Source of the DNA: Nocardia miyunensis NBRC 108239 | GTDB lineage: Bacteria > Actinomycetota > Actinomycetes > Mycobacteriales > Mycobacteriaceae | NCBI RefSeq assembly: GCF_001613065.1 | Contig: NZ_BDBQ01000044.1 | Location: 1 to 64,000, forward strand | DNA length: 64,000 nt | Reading direction: 5' to 3' | Part shown: one piece after another, positions 35,008-43,929 of the stretch | How the letters are laid out: every line of letters begins with the position of its first letter | Numbering within the stretch: position 1 is the stretch's first letter | The notes under the pieces: generated by a model | The model's input: the letters and a program-made list of their open reading frames with translations, nothing else | What the model was told of the DNA's origin: nothing | The model's database searches: none | Made by a program: the position numbers and the translations under genes

Positions 35008-35894
35008 TCGCCGTACTCCCTTGCTACCGCCAGGATGAACTCCCTGGAATTGCCTTGATCCAACGATACACGGCGAATCTCCGCCAGAGCCCGCTGATAA
35101 CGCTCGATCTCTTCTGCACGCTCGAGATAGAGGTCCCCTGCGTAGCCCTCCACGTAAATGATCGGCGACTCAGTCGACTTCGAGTGCGGCAATGGCGGAA
35201 ATTCAATGAAGGTAAACGGACCGGCCAGCAAGCCGACGATGCTGCGCGCATCGAACGGCACCACATAGATCGAAACATTGGGCATCTCAGATACTCCCGC
35301 AAGATGGCATGCCTGATTCTTCATCACCCCACGACCTCCTACCTGGCTTCGCAGTACACCCTCCGACAGAAAGATCTCGGCCGTGAAGTCCGGAGCCGCA
35401 AGCCGCGCTTGTCGTTTCGTCGCCCACTCGATGCGCTTCTCGATCTCCTCCGCAGGTGCATTCGGAGCCTCCGCCCAGGCGATCGCACGTCGATATTCCG
35501 AAGTCTGAAGCAGACCCGGAAGGGTGCTGACCGACCAAGAGGTGATCTGAGCAGCCGCCTCCTCGAGGGCCAGATAGTGATTGAAGTCCTCAGTGAAGTT
35601 GTCGAGATAGGCTCGCCACCACCCGGTTTTGCCCTCGCGTGCGGCCCGCGCCTCCCTCGCCAGGTCGAGCACCACGCGTCGCTCATCATCCGACGCGGCG
35701 TACGCGTCGCACAGCGCGTTGATCTGGAAGCTGGTGATGCGGGTGTTCTGGCCCTCTTCCAAGCGGCCGATCGACTGGGGAGACAACTCCGCCACCCGCG
35801 CTGCCTGGGATTGGCCGATTCCCTTGGCGATTCGGAGTCGGCGGAGTTCGCGACCCATGGCGCGGGAGGCGAGAGTGCTGCTGGTGATGGTCAT
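35004..35894 (-). CDS. XRE-family regulator with DUF5753 domain
   Basis: 296 residues. Helix-turn-helix about 15-70 (LRRLRIAKGIGQSQAARVAELSPQ), DUF5753 about 100-290 (LLQTSEYRRAIAW; AGPFTFIEFP; IIYVEGYAGDLYLE). It forms a coupled pair with the DUF397 gene. GAGG lies 8 nt before the ATG. Divergent from the small gene at 36160. Confidence 0.92.
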   Translation of the reverse strand: MTITSSTLASRAMGRELRRLRIAKGIGQSQAARVAELSPQSIGRLEEGQNTRITSFQINALCDAYAASDDERRVVLDLAREARAAREGKTGWWRAYLDNFTEDFNHYLALEEAAAQITSWSVSTLPGLLQTSEYRRAIAWAEAPNAPAEEIEKRIEWATKRQARLAAPDFTAEIFLSEGVLRSQVGGRGVMKNQACHLAGVSEMPNVSIYVVPFDARSIVGLLAGPFTFIEFPPLPHSKSTESPIIYVEGYAGDLYLERAEEIERYQRALAEIRRVSLDQGNSREFILAVAREYGE

Positions 35895-36159
35895 TTCGTT
35901 AGCCTCGCTATCGGATGTGACGGGGATTCTGGAAACCCTCCCGAGGCAGCCTCCGCGATGGCACGGTCCGACAAACTCCCCCGGCCGGAATCCGCCGGAA
36001 TCGGACCTTTTTCGGTGCGGGACTGCGCCGTTCGAGGGTGTACTGATGACACCCGGCGGACGGAATATCCCCTGATTTGCCGAAACTCCCTCTACAGCAA
36101 GTTATATCAGCTCGCGGTCGACGGGCGCATCATTCATCACACAATTGGAGCAGGCCGAG

Positions 36160-36345
36160 ATGTACAACCTTCCGATCACGGATCACAGTCGATTGTCTTC
36201 CATGACAATTGAATACGCGCATTCGATTATGCAGGTGCATCTGGAATGTTCCATTGCGAATTGTCCAGTAAAGGCACAGGCCAAGCGGCAGTTGATCGAT
36301 GCGGGTCGCCTTGTACCTGCCGACGCACCGCATGTCGGGAGTTGA
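36160..36345 (+). CDS. Small protein of unknown function next to the XRE/DUF397 pair
   Basis: 61 residues, starting MYNLPITDHSRLSS, with two cysteines (LECSIANCP) and a helical C-terminus. ATG at 36160 with GGAG 9 nt upstream. Its stop lies 4 bp before the GTG of the next gene, so they are co-transcribed. Small proteins of this kind often accompany XRE/DUF397 loci in Nocardia; no domain is recognised. Confidence 0.65.
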   Translation: MYNLPITDHSRLSSMTIEYAHSIMQVHLECSIANCPVKAQAKRQLIDAGRLVPADAPHVGS

Positions 36346-36349
36346 GCCG

Positions 36350-36967
36350 GTGACCGATAGTAGTGGTACTCCGCCATATCGCATTCCCGAAGAGGCGCGT
36401 AGGGACGAGTTCTCGCGGGTCGCCTGGTGTTCCCATCATGAGGTCGACATGATGGCGAAATTGCTGAGTGATCGCGAAATTATCATTCTCGCAGGGCAAT
36501 TGGAGGCGGTCGCCATGCATCTGGCGTCGCGGGCGGGGGGCGAGAGCGGTGCGCCGCCGGGGCCGATTCTCAGGGCCGAGCGGATAGAGCTTGCCGCGCA
36601 GTGGGATTCGGTGACGATCGCCGGGCGGTTCGTTCGCAACACGCTCACTCGATGGCTCTGGGTCGATGCGCTTTTCGATGCCCAGCTCGCGATCTACGAG
36701 CTGACCAAGGCGTTCGTATCCGTCGTTCAGGCGGCCGATGCCATCGAGCCGACCCGGATGACGGTCCGGGTACGCGCGGTCTCGACCAGTCGCCTGGTGC
36801 TCGAAGTCCACGACTCCCCTGATAATGCCGAAATACTCTCTGCCGCCGACAATCTCATCAGCGAGCGTATACGCAGAACGGCCATCCGATGCGGACTGCA
36901 TCGAACGAACGGCCGCACAACGGCGTGGTGCGAGCTGGCACGTCCCGAATTCAATCGATGGATTTGA
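36350..36967 (+). CDS. Protein with a degenerate HATPase-like C-terminal half
   Basis: 205 residues starting at GTG 36350 with GGGAG 8 nt upstream. The C-terminal part (VRVRAVSTSRLVLEVHDSP and a Cys/Trp-containing end) has the strand-helix rhythm of anti-sigma-type HATPase_c_2 proteins but lacks a clear N-box and G-box, so the assignment is weak. In actinobacteria such ATPase-like proteins are often encoded with XRE/DUF397 pairs. It overlaps no other gene and follows the 61-residue gene by 4 bp. Confidence 0.55.
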   Translation: MTDSSGTPPYRIPEEARRDEFSRVAWCSHHEVDMMAKLLSDREIIILAGQLEAVAMHLASRAGGESGAPPGPILRAERIELAAQWDSVTIAGRFVRNTLTRWLWVDALFDAQLAIYELTKAFVSVVQAADAIEPTRMTVRVRAVSTSRLVLEVHDSPDNAEILSAADNLISERIRRTAIRCGLHRTNGRTTAWCELARPEFNRWI

Positions 36968-37041
36968 AGGCCGTCGATCATGGACCCGAACTTGTCACAG
37001 CCCTCGGGTATGGTCCCCCTCGATCGAGAGATGAGGTTGGT

Positions 37042-37677
37042 ATGACGACACCCGGGTTCCCGCCGAATACGCTTGACGACGAAGGTTTTCCGCTGTGGAT
37101 CAGCGGCCTGGAGTACGAGGATCCCAACCACTGCGTCCACGTGGTCAAGGGGCTCGAACCGGCCGAGGCGCTCGAGGCGCTCGGCGCGAAGCCGCGCCTG
37201 TTCCGGCCCTGCGAACTGCCGGACCACAAACCGGACCGCATGTCCCTCCCGCAGGCGGCGCTCGGGGAGGCGCGAGGCGACGCCGCAGCAGCCCTGCTGG
37301 CAGGCCGGATCGGCGAATGGACCTTCGTCTACGACGATTTCGGCGCAACGGAGGACCCGACGGACCTCTCCGCCGACGGCCGAATCGCCGCCATGAGCTA
37401 CTTCTCCATCAACGCCGACGCAAGCCTCACGTACTGCGCCGATGGCACCCAACTCGCCTGGATCAACGTCGACGACCTCGAACTCGAAACCGACCTCGCC
37501 GACCTGCCGCCCGACCTCCGCGCCGCATTCGAGGCCGCGGGCACAGTCGAATTCGACTACCTCGACCCCGGCGAAGCCGACTTCGCCATCTGCATGCGCG
37601 CCATCAGCGCCCTCGCAGGCATCTACACCCTCGACGACCTACGCCGAATCCCGCTACTGATAACACCTTTCGGCTGA
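37042..37677 (+). CDS. DUF6461-like protein
   Basis: 211 residues, acidic, no signal peptide or membrane segment. The pattern of aromatic and acidic residues (GEWTFVYDDFG; ISALAGIYTLDDLR) matches what I recall of DUF6461, a family abundant in Nocardia and Streptomyces and often near toxin or defence genes. ATG at 37042 preceded by a GAGG. Function unknown; small acidic proteins of this kind in toxin-rich regions are often immunity-type. Confidence 0.6.
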   Translation: MTTPGFPPNTLDDEGFPLWISGLEYEDPNHCVHVVKGLEPAEALEALGAKPRLFRPCELPDHKPDRMSLPQAALGEARGDAAAALLAGRIGEWTFVYDDFGATEDPTDLSADGRIAAMSYFSINADASLTYCADGTQLAWINVDDLELETDLADLPPDLRAAFEAAGTVEFDYLDPGEADFAICMRAISALAGIYTLDDLRRIPLLITPFG

Positions 37678-38096
37678 ACCACGACCGACCCGGCATTCGA
37701 ACCGCGACCGATCCTGCACTTCTGCAACAACTTTCCCGAACACGAACGTCATCAGCCGCCTGAAGTTGCGGCAAGGTCGGATCCACCGGATTTGCTATCG
37801 TCCGCCCAAGGCCCGAGGCGACGTACCCCTCGCGGACACGCCGCCGCGATCTCGACAACAGTCACCCCGATACCACTGGGTTCTCCATCGCGGCGGCCCG
37901 GCGACCCCGCTGGGAATGACCCGCCGATAGCTGTAGCCGATCCCACGATCGAAGCGCACGACGACGCGGGCGGGGTGACTGGTCGAGACCTGGTCGTATG
38001 CCCGGTGCCACCGTTACCGGGACGCAGTTCAGGTTCCGTTCGGAAACTGATCATCTGCCCACAATCTCGCCCTGGCAGCTTGGCGAGGTGCACGCT
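37678..38096. other. Intergenic region without a supported gene
   Basis: 419 bp between the DUF6461-like gene and the GtrA-family gene. Frames here lack ribosome sites and recognisable domains, and codon bias is mixed. It probably contains the promoter of the GtrA gene. Confidence 0.4.
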
Positions 38097-38567
38097 GTGG
38101 CGAAGACTGAGTCGACACGGGTGGTCGAGCGGTTTCACCGGGCCTGTGAGGTGGTGGTCGCGCGGCTGCCATTCGGGCTGAATGCTGTTGTGGCACCGAC
38201 ACTTCTGGGGTTCGCGGTGATCAACAGCGGGACCTTCGGGATCGATCTGCTGTTGCTGACGCTGCTGCGGAGCGGGTTCGGGTGGCCGGTGCCGGTCGCG
38301 GTCACCGTGGCGTACGGGTGCGCGTTCGGGGTGAGTTACGTGCTGAACCGGACGCTGAATTTTCGCTCGCATTCGGCGGTGGGGCCGCAGCTCGCGGTGT
38401 ACATCGGCGCGGTTGTCGTGAACTATCTGGTGTTCATCCTCGGGGTTTCGGCAGCGCTATCGGCCCTGGGTGTCGAGTACCACTTGGCCCGCATCGCCTC
38501 CGGCGCGTGCGAGGCCGCGTTCATGTACTGCGCCATGCGTTGGGTGGTGTTCCGCCGCGCGCAATGA
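38097..38567 (+). CDS. GtrA-family membrane protein
   Basis: 156 residues, four membrane helices, with the GtrA motif FGVSYVLNRTLNFRS after helix 2 and the ending MRWVVFRRA. GtrA-like proteins help move polyprenol-linked sugars across the membrane. GTG at 38097 with GAGG 8 nt upstream; the frame is open to 37998 without support. No glycosyltransferase is adjacent. Confidence 0.85.
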   Translation: MAKTESTRVVERFHRACEVVVARLPFGLNAVVAPTLLGFAVINSGTFGIDLLLLTLLRSGFGWPVPVAVTVAYGCAFGVSYVLNRTLNFRSHSAVGPQLAVYIGAVVVNYLVFILGVSAALSALGVEYHLARIASGACEAAFMYCAMRWVVFRRAQ

Positions 38568-38660
38568 GCACATTCGATTCGACCGCCCGATGCCACGGAG
38601 CATCGGCAGATCGTGCGCAACGCCGCGCACAGGAATCGAGTCCGGTCGAGCAGCCCGGAC

Positions 38661-39548
38661 TCAGAGCTGCTCTGCCGCCTCGTGCAGCATCTGGCGGGAA
38701 CGATCGGGTGTCTCGGCCTGGACACTGATCCGGTCCATCACCCGGCGGTAGTTCTCCAGGTCGTTCTGGCGGTCCAGATACAGCGAACTCGTCAGTTGCT
38801 CGGAGTAGACCATGTCCGGGAGTTCGTCCTCGGCGAAGCGCAGCATGGTGAACGAGCCACTCAGGGCCGCGTGCCCGCCCGCGGAATACGGCAGCACCTG
38901 GATGGTGACGCGGAGGTGGTCGCACATCCGCACCAGATGTTCGAGCTGGGCGCGCAGCACGGTCGCACCGCCGATCGGGCGATGCAGCACCGACTCGTCC
39001 AGGACGGCCCACAGCGTCGGGCCGCTCTCGCGATCGAGCAGCTCCTGACGACGTCTGCGCAGCTCCACGCGGCGAGTCGCCTCGACGTTCTCATGCCCGA
39101 GCGCGACTACCGCGCGGGCGTACGCCTCGGTCTGCAACAGACCCGGCACCAACTGCGCCTCGAAGGTCCGGATGGACAGCGCCGCATGCTCGAGCCCGAG
39201 ATAGGTCTCGAACCAGGCAGGCATCAGATCGCCGTAGCGATGCCACCAGCCGGGCTCGTTGGCGCGGCGGACCAGTTCGAGGAACGACTGCACCTCGACC
39301 GGATCGCGTACCCCGTACATATTCAGCAGATCCCGGACGTCGCGTTCCTTGAAACCCGTACGCCCCAGCTCGAGCCGACTGATCTTGGCATGCGAACCGC
39401 GAATGCGGTCCCCGGCCTGCTCGGGACTGATACCGGCCGCGATGCGCAGTTTGCGCAACTGTCCGCCGACCACGATCCGCAGTGCGGTCGGGCCGCGGTC
39501 GGCCACGATATTGTCCGAGCCCGAGATCCGGAAGAACTCTGCGGCCAT
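38661..39548 (-). CDS. XRE-family regulator with DUF5753 domain (second locus)
   Basis: 295 residues. Helix-turn-helix about 28-80 (LRKLRIAAGISPEQAGDRIRG), DUF5753 about 105-285 (LLQTEAYARAVVALG; GSFTMLRFAED; MVYSEQLTSSLYLD). ATG at 39548 with GGAG 7 nt before; the frame stays open to 40058, but the family begins here. No DUF397 gene follows. Instead a strong-RBS small gene with a methyltransferase-like motif (39870) is divergent. Confidence 0.9.
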   Translation of the reverse strand: MAAEFFRISGSDNIVADRGPTALRIVVGGQLRKLRIAAGISPEQAGDRIRGSHAKISRLELGRTGFKERDVRDLLNMYGVRDPVEVQSFLELVRRANEPGWWHRYGDLMPAWFETYLGLEHAALSIRTFEAQLVPGLLQTEAYARAVVALGHENVEATRRVELRRRRQELLDRESGPTLWAVLDESVLHRPIGGATVLRAQLEHLVRMCDHLRVTIQVLPYSAGGHAALSGSFTMLRFAEDELPDMVYSEQLTSSLYLDRQNDLENYRRVMDRISVQAETPDRSRQMLHEAAEQL

Positions 39549-39869
39549 GAATCTGCTCCGATAGTCGAGGTCCGGCGAAGGCGCGGAAGCGAGCCCGTTC
39601 GTCACGAAGTGCAGCGCGCCGGAGTCCATGTTATCGCCCGGCAATGGGACGAGTCGAATCTCCCCGCGCTCCCGGCGATCGTGTCCTATGGTGATCGCAA
39701 GGTGGCGAACGGTGTCCGACCGGTCGGTTCCGACCTCGCAGGGCACTCCGGAACAATCGATGAACATGACGCCCATGCTGGCCGAATCCTCCACTGCCCC
39801 AGGGAATATCGGGTGATCTCCCGATCCACCAGCCAGCGGCACGCGGCCGAATCCGCCAGGAGGACAACC

Positions 39870-40070
39870 GTGTCCACCGATCACATCATCGAGATGTGCA
39901 CCGACATAACGCATTCCGCGCGCATGCGGAATTACTCGATGGGCGGGACGGACAACCACCGGCAAATGCGCGGAGTCTTCGAGGGTTTCGAACCGATCGA
40001 GCCGGGCCCGATCACGCATCGGCGCACGAGCCGACAGGGGTGCGGGAGAGCGCGGCACAAGGCGCGGTAG
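39870..40070 (+). CDS. 66-residue protein with a DUF574 methyltransferase-like motif
   Basis: GTG at 39870 preceded by a perfect AGGAGG with 6 nt spacing. The first half contains HSARMRNYSMGGTDN, which matches the N-terminal SAR..NY..GG.DN signature of the DUF574/S-adenosyl methyltransferase family. That family is about 260 residues and commonly lies beside XRE/DUF397 genes. Here the frame stops after 66 codons (TAG at 40068) with a basic Arg-rich end, so it is either a 5' remnant or a small independent peptide. Confidence 0.5.
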   Translation: MSTDHIIEMCTDITHSARMRNYSMGGTDNHRQMRGVFEGFEPIEPGPITHRRTSRQGCGRARHKAR

Positions 40071-40253
40071 CGCGCGATCCTGATCCCGCGACCGGAAAAA
40101 TCGAGTGACTCGGGCCGGGTGCGCTGGAATACTTTCGCGCGACCGATGAGTTGTGGGAATCGACCCCGTCCGTACTCATGTGGCATCACCGCCGGATCCC
40201 CGGCATCGGGCCACGCATCGTTCAACGCCCGTCAGCCGCTCCGGAGGTACCTG

Positions 40254-41723
40254 ATGTCCGCCCAACTAGACGTTCGTCCAACGAAACGGCGGACGCCGGT
40301 CGTCATCCGGCTCCTGGTACTCGCGACCTTCGTGGTGATCCTGAACGAGACCATCATGATCAACGCGATCCCGCGCCTGATGACGGATCTGCACGTCACC
40401 GAGATCGCCGCGCAGTGGGTATCCACCGCGTTCATGCTGGCCATGGCGGCGATCATCCCGGTGACCGGCTGGTTCCTGCAACGGGTCAGCACGCGCCGGG
40501 CCTACGCCATCGCGATGAGCGTGTTCCTGGCCGGGACCGCGATCGCTGCGGTCTCGCCCTCCTTCGCATTCCTGCTGGTCGGACGCGTCGTCCAGGCGGG
40601 CGGCACCGCGGTGATGATGCCGCTGCTGATGACCACGCTGATGACGGTGGTGCACGAGCACGATCGCGGCCGGGTCATGGGCAATGTCACCCTCGCCATC
40701 TCCGTGGCGCCGGCGATGGGTCCGGTCATTTCCGGTCTGGTATTGCAGATCGCTTCCTGGCGTTGGCTTTTCGTGCTGGTGCTGCCGATCGCGGCGAGCG
40801 TCACGTGGCTGGGGCTGCGGAAGCTGGAGAACATCGGTGAACCGGAGACCGGTTCGATCGACTGGATCAGCGTGGTGTTCGCCGCGTTGGGATTCGGCGG
40901 TCTGGTGTACGGGCTGAGCCTGTTCGGGCAGGGCAGCGTCGCGGAACCGGTGCTGGTCGTGGTCGCCGGAATCGTGCTGATCAGCGCGTTCGCGTGGCGG
41001 CAGATCCGGTTGCAGCGCAACGGAACTCCGCTGCTGGATCTGCGCACGCTGAGGTACGGCGCGTACACCAAGGGCCTGATCCTGATGTCGGTCGCCTTCC
41101 TCGCGATGCTCGGCGCGACCATGCTGCTGCCGCTGTACCTGCAGAATCTGCGGCATCTGAGCCCGCTCGAAACCGGCCTGCTGGTCATGCCCGGCGGTCT
41201 GGCGATGGGCGTGCTCGGCCCGAGTATCGGGCGGCTGTTCGACCGATTCGGCGGACGCGTCCTGGTGATTCCCGGCTCGATCGGGATCACCGCCGCACTG
41301 TTCGGCCTGACGCAACTGTCGCTGAACACGCCGTATTGGGAGCTGCTGGCGCTGCACATCCTGCTGATGCTGTCGCTGGCCGCGGCCTTCACGCCGGTGT
41401 TCACGCTCAGCCTGGGTGCGCTGCCGCAGCATCTGTACTCGCACGGCAGTTCCATCCTCGGAACCTTGCAGCAGGTCGCGGCCGCTTTCGGCACGGCGCT
41501 GGTGATCACGGTGATGTCCAGCCGCGCGACCTCACTGATCGCGCAGGGCTCCGACCCGATCTCGGCCAACCTGGACGGGTTGCGGCTGGCATTCCTGGTA
41601 TCGGCCGGGCTGTCCGTGCTGGTCATCGTCACGGCCGTGCTGCTGCCGAACCGTTCCAGCAATACCCCGCTGGAGGAGCTGGCCGAATCCGGGAGTGCCG
41701 CACCGGAACTGATCGAGGACTGA
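40254..41723 (+). CDS. MFS multidrug exporter, DHA2/EmrB type
   Basis: 489 residues, about 14 membrane helices, with DHA2 features: the helix 1 acidic residue in LNETIMINAIPRL, the QWVSTAFML segment and motif C-like GPVISGLVLQ. It exports drugs or metabolites by proton antiport. ATG at 40254 after CCGGAGG. A transposase relic lies directly behind it on the opposite strand. Confidence 0.88.
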   Translation: MSAQLDVRPTKRRTPVVIRLLVLATFVVILNETIMINAIPRLMTDLHVTEIAAQWVSTAFMLAMAAIIPVTGWFLQRVSTRRAYAIAMSVFLAGTAIAAVSPSFAFLLVGRVVQAGGTAVMMPLLMTTLMTVVHEHDRGRVMGNVTLAISVAPAMGPVISGLVLQIASWRWLFVLVLPIAASVTWLGLRKLENIGEPETGSIDWISVVFAALGFGGLVYGLSLFGQGSVAEPVLVVVAGIVLISAFAWRQIRLQRNGTPLLDLRTLRYGAYTKGLILMSVAFLAMLGATMLLPLYLQNLRHLSPLETGLLVMPGGLAMGVLGPSIGRLFDRFGGRVLVIPGSIGITAALFGLTQLSLNTPYWELLALHILLMLSLAAAFTPVFTLSLGALPQHLYSHGSSILGTLQQVAAAFGTALVITVMSSRATSLIAQGSDPISANLDGLRLAFLVSAGLSVLVIVTAVLLPNRSSNTPLEELAESGSAAPELIED

Positions 41724-41869
41724 TTCGGCCCGTTGTCCATGCGCAGCGCCCCAGGGGCACCGCGTGCGGTGAGCACCTTCTCGAGTTCGGCAACCAACCG
41801 CTCGACGGTAATCGAGCGTTCCACCCAGCATCCGGATCGGACGGGGTCTGCGCGACCGGCAACCGCCAA
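41724..41869 (-). mobile_element. IS3-type transposase (OrfB) relic
   Basis: The minus-strand frame reads WVERSITVERLVAELEKVL and then GAPGALRMDNGP. This is the integrase-core segment (second catalytic Asp in RMDNGP) of IS3-family OrfB. It runs directly into the end of the MFS gene and has no inverted repeats or OrfA, so only about 60 degenerate codons of the element remain. Confidence 0.72.
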
Positions 41870-41969
41870 TAGGTGAACCGATGCGGCCCGACAATCAGGT
41901 ATGCGCTACTACTCCAGCCTGTTTGCCGAGGACTGTGACAGATGGGCCTGAACTTGCGATGGTGGTGTC

Positions 41970-42350
41970 ATGACGTCAACGCGCTTGTGTATCAAGATGA
42001 CTGACGGTCCGGAGTCGCTCCGCTCGCTACTCGAGTGGCTACGCGCTGAGGATGAACTGCGAGGTCGAGTGAGCCTCGAGCCTGTTTTCGACAAGACTGG
42101 TCACGAAATGGGCGGAATGGTCGACGTGCTGGCTGTTGCGCTCAGCTCGGGCGGGGCCGGGGCGGTACTTGCCGGCTCCTTGTCCACCTGGCTCACTCAG
42201 CGCCGCTCGGACGTGAAAATCACTGTGACCGACGCCGGTGGTCGCAGCATCGAACTGGACGCGCGGCGAGTTCCGGACGTGTCCGCATTAGTGCGTGATA
42301 TCGGCAGGTTGATCGATACGACGGAGCACAGCGGTGAAGAGGTTCCCTGA
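41970..42350 (+). CDS. Effector-associated constant component EACC1
   Basis: 126 residues. The central Gly/Ala-rich amphipathic segment (VLAVALSSGGAGAVLAGSLS), followed by WLTQRRSDVKITVTDAGGRS, is the EACC1 signature. EACC1 is a small constant partner found beside caspase, trypsin and other effectors in bacterial conflict systems. ATG at 41970; an in-frame ATG at 41997 is possible. It overlaps the caspase gene by 17 bp, so the two are one unit. Confidence 0.82.
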   Translation: MTSTRLCIKMTDGPESLRSLLEWLRAEDELRGRVSLEPVFDKTGHEMGGMVDVLAVALSSGGAGAVLAGSLSTWLTQRRSDVKITVTDAGGRSIELDARRVPDVSALVRDIGRLIDTTEHSGEEVP

Positions 42351-43725
42351 TCCAGTTCGATCTCGTGCTGTCTTGATCGGCGTCAGCGACTTTCCTGAGT
42401 CACCCGATCTTTCCCGCCTGCCCGCTGTTCGAGAGAACTTGGTGGGGCTATGGCATAGGCTGACCAATCCGGATACAGGCGTTCTAGAGAGCCAGAATTG
42501 CATAGTCGCCGATCCGATGTCGTCTGTGGCCGAGCTCGGCCATCTCATCGGCAAATCGGCGGGAGAAGCGTCGGATATGTTGCTGATCTACTATGCCGGA
42601 CACGGTCTCCTCGACGATCGCGGCCGCCTTCATCTGGCGACGAGTCAGACACGAGCTGAGGCACCGAAATACAGTGCGCTGGCCGTAGATCTGCTGCGTG
42701 AGGATGTCGGCAACAGCGCGGCCAGGGCCAGGGTGCTGATTCTTGACTGCTGTTTCTCAGGGCGGGCCATCGAGACGATGAGTGATCAACAGGGACTGTT
42801 CAGCGAGCAGGTCACAATCGCGGGCACATATACGATGACGTCGACTACCGCCAATTCTCCCTCCTATTCGCTTGCCGGGCACAAATATACGGCGTTCACT
42901 GGCGCGCTGCTGACTGCTTTGGACAACCCGGAACCACTGAAGCTGAACGACATCTACCTTGCCGTCGCTGAGGACTTGCGATCCCGGGGCTTGCCCCGCC
43001 CCCAACAACGGGCAACCGACACCGCGGGCGCCCTGGCGCTGTCCCGAGGGCGTGTGGATCCCCTTCCGCCCACTGATCCCTTACCTGATGAGGTGCGCTT
43101 CGGTCCCGGGCAAACGGCGGCAATTCGAGAGAAGGGACTTCAGGTAATGCGTCGCGCTCGTGCGTTCACGACCGCGATGTCCCTTGGTTTATACGCGTTT
43201 TTTGCCGTCGCCAACCATGATCCTGGCTGGATTTGGCAAGGAGTGCCGGTAGCGCTGGTACTCTATTCCGTCACTACACTCTTCTTTCATGCAAATAGAC
43301 GAGTCGGAGCCAAAGATCCAACTTTGATTATCGACCGGACCGGCCTCACCATGACGTGGAGCAAAAGCGCACTGCGGCCCGAGGGACGCTCATTCTTCCC
43401 CTGGAAGGACATTTCTCACGTGGGTGTCGTCCGGCCGCTACCAGGTACTGTGAACCCGAAACTAAAAGAGATCCACGATGCCAACCACGCTTTGATCGTG
43501 CGGTTGCGTCCCGAGGTTCCTGATCTCCCGGGCGAAACTCATTTCCATATCTCCAGCGAGTTGAGCAAACTCGGCTATCACACAATAATTTCCCGAATCG
43601 GAGCATTCGGCGCTACCAAAAAAGAGCTTTTGGCCGCGCTCGACCGATTCGCCGGAGAGCGGGTAGTGCACAGCGAGAGAGAATTTCTAGCGCGAGATCC
43701 CAGACTACGCCCGGATATTCTCTGA
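42334..43725 (+). CDS. Caspase-family (C14) protease with membrane anchor and C-terminal PH-like region
   Basis: 463 residues. The caspase fold covers about 8-240 with the dyad His90 (YYAGHG) and Cys140 (LDCCFSG). Two adjacent hydrophobic helices follow (about 279-293 and 300-318). A C-terminal soluble region (about 328-440; TLIIDRTGLTM, FFPWKDISHVGVV) resembles bacterial PH-like domains, which usually contact membranes or proteins. The likely role is a regulated suicide protease in phage defence or stress death. GTG at 42334 overlaps EACC1 by 17 bp. Base composition is lower in GC than in the neighbouring housekeeping genes, and an IS3 relic lies 100 bp upstream. Confidence 0.85.
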   Translation: MKRFPDPVRSRAVLIGVSDFPESPDLSRLPAVRENLVGLWHRLTNPDTGVLESQNCIVADPMSSVAELGHLIGKSAGEASDMLLIYYAGHGLLDDRGRLHLATSQTRAEAPKYSALAVDLLREDVGNSAARARVLILDCCFSGRAIETMSDQQGLFSEQVTIAGTYTMTSTTANSPSYSLAGHKYTAFTGALLTALDNPEPLKLNDIYLAVAEDLRSRGLPRPQQRATDTAGALALSRGRVDPLPPTDPLPDEVRFGPGQTAAIREKGLQVMRRARAFTTAMSLGLYAFFAVANHDPGWIWQGVPVALVLYSVTTLFFHANRRVGAKDPTLIIDRTGLTMTWSKSALRPEGRSFFPWKDISHVGVVRPLPGTVNPKLKEIHDANHALIVRLRPEVPDLPGETHFHISSELSKLGYHTIISRIGAFGATKKELLAALDRFAGERVVHSEREFLARDPRLRPDIL

Positions 43726-43929
43726 TGCGTTCACGGCCACCAGCTCGCCGTGCGTCCAGTTGGTACGCCCGTTAGCTCGTCGAGGGTTGCCAGGCGGTGG
43801 GGCCTGTCCGGAGGGAAACGTTCATAGAGGCTTCCAGGGCGAGGTCTACGCGAGATGCCCTTGCCCTGAACCGCGGCTGGATCAGAACCATATTCTCTGT
43901 ATATGAGAACCCTGCTCTATCATGGAGGG

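Noticed and set aside
39549-40058. N-terminal extension of the second XRE regulator
   Set aside because: The frame stays open to 40058, but the family begins at about 39548, where a GGAG is correctly placed; the extension has no homology I recognise.
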